Below are positions 9,710 to 21,700 of a DNA stretch of 64,000 nt, piece by piece. Made by a program: the position numbers and the translations under genes. Location of the stretch: the NCBI GenBank assembly GCA_902702965.1, contig CACRXP010000191.1, positions 803,464 through 867,463 of the forward strand, read 5' to 3'. The number at the start of each line of letters is the position of its first letter. Position 1 is the first letter of the stretch. The stretch comes from Spirometra erinaceieuropaei. Taxonomy: Eukaryota; Platyhelminthes; Cestoda; Diphyllobothriidea; Diphyllobothriidae. Under the pieces are notes generated by a model that saw nothing but the letters and a program-made list of their open reading frames with translations, ran no database searches and was not told the DNA's origin.

Positions 9710-12700
9710 TGAAACGAAGCACAAAAAGGATGGAATGTGATTCATGGAAGAGTGATAGAGGTGCATGAAAGGTACAAAAAGGCAACGTTAAATGTGTACT
9801 TATGCCTCAGACAACGAGTTGTTGTGAAAGGGGTTGCACAGTCGAACAACCGGTGGTAGTTTCATTAGGTTCACCATGGTCAAATTCATTCCGACCCGAA
9901 ATCCGCTTGGGCAGCTGACTCCGATGCGGAATCTCACTTTTTCCAAACCTTAACACTAGTAACACTCTCCCCGAATCTAGTCATACCACCACTGTCTAAT
10001 TGTACAGACTGTTGCGAAAACACTTGCATAATTGACCGTCTGTGATTGGTCTCATCAAGTCCATCAAGGTACCCTAGGACATGTGACCTAACATCCGCCT
10101 AGTCCACCAATCAGAGTAGGAGATCTCCGCGCTCTCATCCTTGGCACCAATCATACTCCCCAGCTCTAATCGCATTACTGAACCTGTCACGTTGCCTCAG
10201 CAGGTGATCTCCATTGAATGATGAATGAGTGCCGATATGTCCTCTGATACTATGCCTATCTAAGTCTGATGTGGAATTACCAAAAATGCACGTTCGCTGA
10301 AGTTCTATTCGCAGTGAACTACTAAATATGGCAAATTCGGATTTTTTGTTAAACAGCCAAACAAAAAGTTGATATGTCAGAGATGGCAGAAAGAAAATGA
10401 ATCCTACAATAAAAGAAAACACGGGAAACTTCCTCATAGGAGGGGCAGAGATGACGTAATTCTAGCTTTACCGATGTAAAACTGCTTAGACCGTAAACAA
10501 TTTCGACGTTTACGGCACGGTCATAAAGCAGAAGTGAAGATGACTCAAACAAATCAGCGTCCTCAGTTCTTCTCACAAAAAGTGGTCTCGCCACTGTGGT
10601 TGAGGCCGATACGGTCAACTCTTTTAAATGTCTTGGCAGTGAGCGGTCCGTCAAACGTAAGTAGCGTGCATCAGAGGAATACACATGATTCACGTGAGAG
10701 ACAATATTATTATACCGTGAAAGCACACTACTCACTTTGTTGCAGTAACATGTATTACGCAAAACATTTATTGACCGAATGACGACGATTCGTCCTGGAG
10801 TGAACTATTGTAAAAGCTCAATCGAGCTATCAACGACACCCAGTCGGGCACTACAGCGAGCTTGTGCGCGTCAACAGTCTTAGATATCACATTCGTTATT
10901 CGATGGCCTATCCTGATGACTGGGACGTATCAGAAGAGGGAGGGGGGCGTTTGATACGTACATAGAGAAGCTATTCAAGTCTCAATGAAACGTCTTCCCT
11001 GAGACTTGGAAAGGGTTAAAAGTGGTTAAACTCACATCTCTCGTCCCATGCCCGAGCACTTGAAGCCGCCAAACGAACAAGGTGCACTCAAATCCAAGTA
11101 ACTGTTGATCCTGAAATGGAATTTAGACAGATGACAATAAGGTCTCTTCATGGATGTCAATACACGTAATTAGACGACCAGCAGTACCTTTATGTAGGAT
11201 CGTATCAGTTATATAGATGAAATGTGGACTGGACTGACTCATATGGACGTGTAAATAGGACAGGGGAATAGGTATGCTCCGCCCAAGTAATATAGGTGGA
11301 TCTGCGCATAATTCTAGAAAGAGCAACATATACCCACCCCCCTAACTCCAACAATAACCCTGATAAAAAACTAAACTGTTGCCCGAATTTTGTCCCTAAC
11401 CCTACCCCCTACCTTAATCCTAAACTTGACCCTGGCTTACGTTGCCGTCAGCTCTAAATCGAACCTTAAACCCAGTCCTTAATTTAACCATAACCTTAAA
11501 ACCAACCCGCTCATCCCAGTAGCGGGTCGACAGGGAAGGTGAGACGGAGAGGAGGGCAGTGTGACAAAGCGGTGGAGATCAAGGAGGCGCGGACTGCCTC
11601 GCCCCTCCTTAAACCCAACTCTATTTAAACTGGAAGTTGGCACAAGTTGGCTCAGGCTGTTCCTATTCTCATGTCCTGTTCAGACGTCCACATACGTCGG
11701 TCCTGCCGAAATTTGCTTGAGTAACAGGCACTTGCTGCAGAAGTGTCCGTCTCAGGAACAGTACAGAACAGCCGATGAGCGGCGCGTTGCCAATGAAAAC
11801 GAGGAATCGTATCTGAGGGAGGGATGTTGTAAAGCAGGAGAGGAAATACACCTGGAAGACTGGCATTGAGTTGTGACAGGGGCAAAATTTCAGTCAAGAT
11901 TTTTGACCGCTAGTCATTTACAAGACTTGCTATAAACTGTACACTCGTGGGCGGAGGGGGAGGAGTGTGGACATGAGGACACCTACTCACCAGACTGAAC
12001 CAGCCTGAAGAGCCTGCGAGGCGCGCATGGCCTTATCCATATCAGTAGTGAATATGCCGGCACCCAGACCGTAGGTGGTGTTGTTAGCGCGCTCAATAGC
12101 CTCCTCAAGAGTGTTGAACTTGAGAACGCACTGGACCGGACCGAAGATCTCCTCCCTGGCAACGCGCATGTCGTCAGTGACATCGGCAAAAACTGTGGGT
12201 TGGATGAAGTAGCCCTTCTGGCCCAGTCGGGCACCACCAGTCACCAGACGTGCGCCCTCCTTCTTGCCGCACTCAATGTACTTCATGACGGTATCAAATT
12301 GGGTCTGGCTGATCTGTAAGCAGAAAAAAAAGGAGGAAAACTATGGTGGACTGACGGATTGTAGTGTTGAGCGAGGACAGAAAAGGTGTGAGAGAGCATA
12401 CCAAACAAGCCCAGAAGTCATCATCTACAGTGCGTGACCGATCTCATGAAATGTTCTCCAAAATTCTGGAATGCGTTTCCGATTAGGAAGGATTACTTAA
12501 GTGGGGTTGTTATACTGATTGTCATGCAGCATAACCCTAGAACATTTCGGATTTGTCAGGATGTCGGCTTTTGAATGCACTTCTTGTTGACCTGCCGCAG
12601 AAACCACATTCGGTAAAAAATGGCTACTTACGTAGCATGCATTTTCCTATTGATTTTCGATAGTCTTATAAATTTCAATACATTTTACAGAAAAAAATGC

Positions 12701-15700
12701 AGAAAAACATGCTTTCTTTTACTCATTTGGTAGTAAATCACATTGTCTTCATATTTTATGCCCGAAGAAAGTGTATTTTTAGGTTTTAAAGAAGTTTTTC
12801 AATTCCCGAATAATTTTCAGCCTGATCTGCCATTGCATCAGCATTTAGCAATTTCAGTCTGCGAGGTGCATGCTTTCCCCGTAAGGAAAATCATATATTG
12901 CTCTATGCCTTTAAGAAGATACCACATAGAATTCATGGAATTTTACAATGGATCCGGACTGTGTTGTACATTTCATGAGGAACATTAATAAACGGACTTG
13001 TGCGGTCTTGCATGCGTGGACATCGCACGGCCCTAAAAATCTAATAATTAGAAACTTTTTAAAACCTAAATACACACTTTCGTCGGACATAAAATATGAA
13101 GATAATGTGATTTCCTGCCAAATGAGCAAAATAAAGCATACTTTTGTGCACGTTTTCTGTAAAATATATTTGAATTTATAAGACCATCGAAAATCAGTAG
13201 GAAAAATGCATGCTACCTAAGTAGCCATTTTTACCGAGTGTGGTTTCTGCAGGAGGTCAAAAAGAAGTGAATTCAAAAGCCAACATCCTGGCGAGTCCGA
13301 AATGCTATAGGGTTATGCTGCATGATAATCAGTATAACAACCCCACTAAAGTAATCCTTCCTAACCGGAAACGCATTCCAGAATTTTAGCCAACATTTCA
13401 TGAGATCGGTCACGCAATGTAGTAGTGATGATTCTAAGAGGACTGGTAGTCAAGATCTGACCAAGCGGTAGCAAAAGCAAGGGATCATCCCCGGTGACTT
13501 GAGTCGGTCTGTCTGTGTGTCATGGCTTGTTTACAGGATCAGTTTCCCGGAGCCTCTCTGCTAGGAAAGAATAGTCCTCCTATGAGGTACCTCGCTCCGA
13601 GATACGCTTTTAGCTTGACCCATTACCCAACAAAAAAACTGGGCCGAAGTACGTAAACGAAATATCCAAACGGCGTCCACGGCCTATTCGACAATCTGAA
13701 CAACCCTCTGAAATTCAAGGAGTCATCGGCATGGTCTTCGGCGCCGACCAGACTCTGCACCAACATCGTAGATCACACGAAGGCCTTTGATGCAGACAAT
13801 CACACTGAACTCCGGAAAATTATACTGAAATTCGAATGCCGGGAACGTTGTACGCAAATAGTGCGACAACTCTATGACGGAATTATGGCTGGCGTCACGC
13901 ACAATGAGGCCCCCTCAGAAGCGTTTGGGCGACAAACGCTCTCCGCCATGTTGATGGATACCTACCGTGAGGAACGGCCGGAAATAAACATCGACTACAG
14001 CATTTGCGGACGGCCGCTCAACATCTGACGAATGCAAACAACTACACGAGTCCCGGCAGGATTATCGACAAAGACAAGGGGGCCGAAGTGGCCGTTTCTG
14101 GCTTGTCAGCCGTCGTCAGCCAGCCATACCCAACTCACGACTTGTTGGTCCGAAGTCTAACGACCTGATCACTGAGCCACGAGCTCGCCAATGTCATTCT
14201 ATCTATGGACATTCCGCATTATCCACGGGCATGAATGTTCGTTCAAAACTGAAGACTTCTTTGAATTCACGACCATGAGTCACCTGCGCGGTCATCCGTA
14301 CAAAGTCAAGCGGGAGCGTGCACGCCTAGATCATCGGAAGTTTTCCTTCAGCAAGCGTGTTGTTCGACCGTGGAACTCACTCCCAAGTGAAATAGTGACA
14401 TCTGATACAATGGCTGTATTTAAAAGGCAGCTGGATCGTTTGATCTTCGATAAACGACGACTCTCACTACAGGACTATCTGCGGCCAGCCATAAATTTCA
14501 TTTCATGATTTCATCCCTACTTAACACATCCCCGACTTTTAATGAAATTTTCCCTCTCAAACTATGCAAATGAATGCACTTTATGCTGATTGTATATAAC
14601 TGCACTTAAAATTTCATATATACACCGAAAAGACCGCCTGCCGCACCCTCTGCTGTTCCGCAATGGAAAAACGTTGTCCGTGAACAAACATGTTACTGAC
14701 AAAATGTTAGTAAGATATGCATTTAACATTTATATTGTATGTACCGTTTTCAATAGGGTCATCAAGAGCATTGCCTACTACCCTAAATACACTATTATTA
14801 TTATTATTATTAATTATCATTATTATTATATAACGCGCCTTTGTGCGGTGCTGACGAGGCTTGACAGAGAGAGAGCCACAAGGCACAACGGAACGAGTGA
14901 GCTACGCAACGCGATCGGAGCGCGTCCCACTCTGTCAGTGTTCATGATCTCCTGTTGGCGGATAACTGCACACTCAACAGCATGACCGAAGTTGATATAC
15001 AGCGCAGCATGGACTACCTCGCCTCAGGCCGCGTAAACTCCGCACTGACCGTAAACACTGAAAAGACGGCGATCATGTATTACCCGGGATCCTCTGATGA
15101 ATACAGCGCTTCCAGGTTCAGCGCGGGTGGAATATGTGTCGAATCTGTGGACAAGTTCGCATACCTGGGAAGTACAATTTAAAGGGAATCACTAAGACCG
15201 ACGATGAAATTCTCCGCTGTACCTTCAAAGCTACTCGGGTAGGCGACCGACTACAGTCATTGTGACCTTCGCTGGAACACGCAACTGAGCCCTCCTCCTG
15301 ACAGCGCGCCTGTGCCAGACCAAGAAATAAACGGTCTTCGAAAGTCGAGCAAGGAAGCTAAATCACCCTCACTTCAGCTGCCTTCGAAGAGCGAAGTGGC
15401 AGAAAAGGATCTCGAACACTGATATTCTGGAAAGAACGGGCATCCTCGGAATCCACGCCATGTTGACGAAAATACAAGGATGCTGTCTCGGCATCTATTC
15501 AATGATGACGTTGCTGCTTGCGTACGCAGGAAAGGCGAACAAATGCGAGGACAGTTGGGGGAGCTTCCTCCGACACCAGCAAATCGATCCTGTGATCCGG
15601 AAGAACACTGCTCGAGATCGCAGGCGCGGCGCACTGCTGCAATCGCATTAAAGGGGTCAAAACAAAGAGGGAGACAGGTAATCTCGAATACCACGGATGG

Positions 15701-18700
15701 ATGCTGAAAAGGTTCAACATCCACCAGCATGCCCGCATTGCCAACTGACGTTCAGAAGCAAGCATCGGGCTCAGCATACATCTTCGGATCCATCGTCACG
15801 GCGCAACCCGTCAAAATCGCTCTCTTCAGTAGAGTAGTAATGTAATGTAATGTAGTAATGTCAGGGGAGTGGACCCATCCTCCCCATAGCAGCGAAGACT
15901 CAGTTCCAACATGCTCCTACTGTGATCTCACATTCACACCACGCATACGCCTGATTGGCCACTGGCAGACCAATCGCGTTGCGACTGACGAACCAATGCC
16001 ATGATGCCCAACATCCACTTGTCTGCGCCGGCTCACTTCCACACAGTCCCTGGACAGCCAGTCATCGCATGAGTCTATTCGGCCATAGACTCAGCATAAT
16101 ATGTGAAAGCAGTATGTGTCTGCGTATAGCTCAAAGACATTCCAACGTACGGACTGGTATAGTGGCTGTTTCGGCGTCTCAAATTTCGGACCGCTGAGTC
16201 GGGCGCTCCGGTCTGTTCGTCAAAGCAATTCTCGGGGAGGTTAAAAGGGGTAATTCTCTTGCCAAATGAGGTCATGGTATCTTAAGGAGTAAGTCTCCTG
16301 CCAAGCGATATCATGGTTTCCTTTGATGTCACGTCCCTCCTCACTTCTATCCCCCAGGATCTGGAAGTTGAGACCGTCGAACTACTCATACAAGGCAAAT
16401 ACAATGAAACGCAGAATCGCCTCGGGCAGGCCTACGTCCTTCAGCGCCTGAAGTTCTGTCTCAGGATGTACCTCAAGTTTGACGGAATAATCTACGAGGA
16501 GGTGGAGGAAACACCAGTGGGTTCGCCGATTTCGGCACTCACCGCTGGGGCGGTCCTAGTATGGTTAGAGTCGCAGGTCTTCCAACACCACAGACCGAAA
16601 TTCTGGGCTCAGTATGTTGACGATAATTTCGTCATCGCAGAGGATCAGGTGTCAACGCTCAAAGAACGTCCCAACAGCGTCTTCCCAGGCATACAATTTA
16701 CGATGGAGGAGATAAAAAAATAACCAACTGATCTTACTTAATGTTCTCGTCAGTCGCAAAGATGGTGGTGGCCTAAAGACCAAAGTGTTCAGGAAAGCGA
16801 TGAACATGACGCAGATACTGAACTTCAACAGTAACCACCCAATCAGCAGCAAAGGCAGTTGCGTTGAGGGCTACCATCTTCGATGAAGGGGGAGGGTCGT
16901 TATCCTAGGTATGCAGTAGCATAGCGACTGAATCATATAAATACTGCATCTTCCTGTGTACAAAGTATCCATACCTCGTACTATCTCTGATGATGGGCTC
17001 GAGTGTGAACCCGAAACGCCAGGCGAGTAAAGTTCCTGTTCTAGCGATCGCATCCACTTCTTACTAACTACTTCCTGGAACCCACGTTTGTGCTTGTATC
17101 GGCAGTATGTTACTTCCCTAGACGTACTCATCCCAATATTACTATCTATAAAAATAACGGTAGGGGTCGGTTACGCTGTCCTGGTCTCAAGTATAAACGC
17201 AATGTGAGAATTGCAAGTAAACTAATCCGAAGGAGGATGCTGAAATCGTCGACGGGAAAGTAGCCAAAGCTAAAACGGAAAAGGGAAACCTGATGTTTCG
17301 GTTTGGAGGTAGGGTTAGTTTTAGGGTTTGAGTTAGTGTCAGGCTGAGAACAGGGTTTGGGGTTAGGGCTTGTGTTAAGTTTAAAGGTTCCGGTTGGAGT
17401 TAGGGTCTGAATTGCGGTTTAGGTTTAGTGTTAAGGTTGGGGTTAGGATAGGGCTACGGGTAGGGTTATCGTTAAGGTTGGAGTTAGGATTTTGGCCAGG
17501 GTTAAGGTTAGGCTTAGGGCTTGTGGTAGGTTTGCGGTCAGGTCTAGGGTTAAGTTTAAGGTTAGCGTTAGGTTTATAATTACGTTAATGATTGAGTTTA
17601 CTTTTGAGGTTAAGGTTAGGTTTACCGTTGGGTTTGGGGCATTGCTGCCCCACTTTTCCTGTCAGCCAGGTTTTTTGCGGGTGTTCTAGACTTTCTTCAA
17701 TCTGGCGGCAGACTTGTCATAGATCAGGTTGCCTTTTCTGTTACAGCCTCGGCAACTTTCCCCACTAACGATTTCAACGTCCCTCCTCCGGCTCACTTTA
17801 CTTTCAATGCCAACATTGCGGAAAAACTAGGGACCAGGACAGCGTAATCGACCCTTGCTAAAACAACCCAAATGGTAAAATTGTTATTTGTCTAAGCTAC
17901 TGTGCATCAGGGTTCACGCAGTTGGCCTGATTTTAGACCAGAATACGGACGTTCGGTTTTGCCTTAGGAGCCCCAACACGGAGGCCCAGCAAACGATTGC
18001 CTGGCAACGAGCAATCAATACCGAAAGCCACTTCTAACTTATCCCTGGTCGTGAAACACCCATTTCAAAATCCCCAGATAGTCACACTGAGGCTAACTCT
18101 ACGTCAGCTACAATCGAGAATGACGCTCGACATGATTGGCTACCTGCTTCGTCAAGAGTCCCACTCATAGTGGCGCAATGACAAGAAATCATTGATAGGT
18201 CATCGGTGAAGCGTTAGGCGCAATGATCAACTAGATCCACGATGAAGTCTCTCGCATATCTCAACCGCGATTGGGGTGTAACTGGTGGTGGATAAGTCGA
18301 AAATGGAGAATGCTTCATGTGGAAGAAAATTATGAGCGCGATGAGGAAACATCAGAAGATGCCCTCCAGTCTTTGAGTTCCGGTAAACTCACCTGTGGTC
18401 CCTGGACGGTGGACTTGTCGAAGGGATCACCCACCTTCCGCGTCAATGCCATCTCCTTCATCCGTTCGACAAACTTGTCGTAGATGCCAGCCTGAACGAA
18501 GGTGCGTGTAGGAGCGAGACAAACCTGGCCGGCGTTGAACATGACATTTTCAAAGGCACACTTTGTGGCTTTATCGACTTAAAGGCGGGTAGAAGGAACA
18601 GAGGAGTGTAAGGGCCGGGAAACCGAAGTAAAAGTAATACAAACATGTATAATTGCGTCAGAAACACAATGTGTGTCGAGCCTCGCGAAGCATTGGCTGG

Positions 18701-21700
18701 ATTTTTTTGCGCACTCTCTCAAAAGGAAAAGATTACTTAAGTAAGGGTGGGAAATCGATTAACTAGAAGCATGACTCCAGGGCGACTCCTACACAAGAGT
18801 AGAACGGCGTTTGAATAAACATAATTGCAGTAAAATTACAATAGGAACAGCGGTACCACTTAAAGAGCGCGCATGCATTTCCCCGGGTTCCCCTGGTCCG
18901 TCATGGTGCAATCATAGCGCGCGGGATGAATACGGAGAAATTCCCTTTTATACTCTTATTATGAGAAAGTATGTACTTTTAAAACTGCACCACGGGAAGT
19001 ACCCCAGTCTACCGACAATATGAAGCACAACCTGCCTTCTCGCGTGTTCCCAAGGTATCCAAACCAAATCCCCTGTCTGCTTCCTGAAGTAAACATGCAC
19101 AGTCAGAATAGCATTACCGACAAGGGCAAGGGAGACTGGAATGGCCACTTCTGCTTTGTTAGCCGTCGTCAGCCAGTTATAACCCACCCTGGGGTGTGTA
19201 ACCTCTGCTCAGTCATGCATGTCTCGATCAAAAGGATCATAGACTTCATATAATACTGTATTGCTACACCTTACGACAGTAGAATATATGAATTATTGCT
19301 CGAGTGTCCGAAAAGTGGCATAATTATGAATTTCTTAAAAGTTGAATTAGTCCTTTCTTTCACGTACAAAACCTGAAGAAAACGCAATTCCCATAGAAAG
19401 AAGCACAAGCGACTCATCACGCACATCTTTTGCGGACATCAAAATTCAATGGAAAAAACATGCATTACTTAAGTAACTATTTCTGGTGTATGTCTATGCA
19501 GGTGGCCAAGTAGTAGTAGTAACAGTGATAGTAGTAGTAATAGTGATAGTAGTAGTAATAGTGATAGCAGTAGTAATAATGATAGTAGTAGTAGTGGTGG
19601 TGGTGGTAATAGCAGTCAGAGTATTAGTAGTAGCGGTGGTGGTAACATTCGGGGTAGTAGTAATAGCAGTAGCAGAGGTAGTAGTAGTAGCAGCAGCAGT
19701 AGTAGTAGTGGTAGTAGTAGCAACAGTAACGGCAGTAGCAGTAGTGATTGCAGTAGTAGTAGTGGTGGTAGTAGTAGTAGTAGTGACAGCAGTGATAGTG
19801 ATAGTAGTAGTAATGGTGATAGTAGTAGTAACAGTGTTAGTAGTAGTAGTAGTAGTTGTGGTATTAGTGTTAGTAGTAGCGGTGGTGGTAACATTAGGGG
19901 TATTAGTAATAGTAGTGGCAGAGGTAGTAGTAGTAGTAGTAGTATTAGTAGTAGTAGTAGTGGTATTATTATTAGTAGTAGTAGTAGTAGTAGTTTTAGT
20001 AGTGACAGTAGCGGTTGTCGCAATAGTAGCAGTAGTAGTAGTAATAGTAGTAGTAGTAGAGGTAGTGGTGGCGGTAGTAGTAGCAGTAGCTGTGGTTATA
20101 CTAGCGCTGGTAGTGGTGGTAGTAGCAGCGGTAGTAGTAGTAGTAGGAGTAGTAGTAGTAGTAGTAGTAGGAGTAGTAGTAGCAGTAGTAGCAGTAGTAG
20201 TGGTAGTAGAAGAAGAAGAAGAAGAAGAAGAAGAAGAAGAAGAAGAAGAAAAAGTGTTAGTGGTGGTATTATTAATAGTAATATTAGTGACAGTAGCATT
20301 GGTGTTAGTGATGGTAATGACGACGACGAACAAAGGGTTTATAGCATCCCGCAGTTTATACCCCCCGCCCCCCGGAAATTGATACTTACAGTCGGCATCG
20401 TCGCAAATGATGAGAGGCGATTTGCCGCCAAGCTCCAGGGACACGCGTTTTGTGTGCGCAGCAGCAGTCTGCATGATCAGCTTGCCGACGACGGTGCTGC
20501 CCGTGAAGGCGATGCAGTTGGCGTCGGGGTGATTTACCAAGGCAGCGCCGGCGGTCTCGCCAAAACCGGGAACAATGTTAATCACCCCCGGCGGGAAGCC
20601 TAACAAGGGATGGAAGGAGCCGATATCATGTCTACCATAAAAAAAAACGAGAAGTGATCATTGAAACGTAATGCTCCTGACATTCAGCCACTCCTCGGGG
20701 TTCATAAACAAAAGCATAGTGCTCTGCAGAAGGCATGTTAACAAGAGGTAGGAGCCTGACAAGTCGAGGTCCACAATTAGTAGTAGTAGCTAACTCCACA
20801 GTTGCCTCAAGAGTTCCTTACAAGGCAGATATTTGGGGTCGAGGTCACCGTGTGGTAGCAGCTAGGACTGATACAGTAGGTGGGCTAACTCATGAAATTT
20901 CAATCGAAAGTTCGAAATGCGTTTTCGTTTCGAAAAGATTGATTAAGTAAAGTTGTAAAACCAATCATTGTGCAGCATAATTCTATAATAATTCAGCTAC
21001 CTCAGGATGCCGGCTTTCGAGCGAACTTCGCTTCGTCCGCATGCAGAAACAACACTCCGAAAAAATGACTACTTAAGCAGCATGCATTTTTCTCGATGAT
21101 TTTCGGTGCCCTTAAAATTCAATTATATTTTATGGAAAACCTGCATGAAAATATTCATTCTTTTACTCATTCGGTAGTAAATAACGTCTTCTTCCAATTT
21201 TATACTCAAAGGAGGGATATAATTCGGGAGCATCGAGGCGATATCTCATTAAATGTTAACCGAGATTCCGAAATATGTTTAACGGCGAGTGCTGCTGTTT
21301 CATCCTTGAGGCAGGTTACGCTTAAAGTATGCATATACTGAGCGTGATAAGCAATCATTTTTGCGTTTGACGTTTTTTGAATGTATCTGAAACACCGACC
21401 AGAGATGCAGAAAATCAACTTGCGTGGAACTTACTGGCAGTTTGCAGAAAGGAGTACTGACAAAAAAAACAAACCAATGGGGATGATTTGACTCGGGGAC
21501 ATTTGAAAAAGCACCTACCGGCCTGCTCTACAAGCGAACCAAGAAAGATGGCAGTGAGGGGGGTTTGCTCTGCCGGTTTGAGCACAATGGTACAGCCACA
21601 GGCCACGGCGGGCGCGATCTTTAGGACAGCTAGTTGGAAGGGAAAGTTCCAGGGAATGATGGCTCCGACGACGCCCACGGGCTCATGTCGTGTCCAGCAG

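Noticed and set aside
19486..20606. Long ORFs (298 codons plus, 370 codons minus) across the triplet tract
   Set aside because: They are translations of (TAG)n; only the first part of the minus one is real (ALDH exon B).
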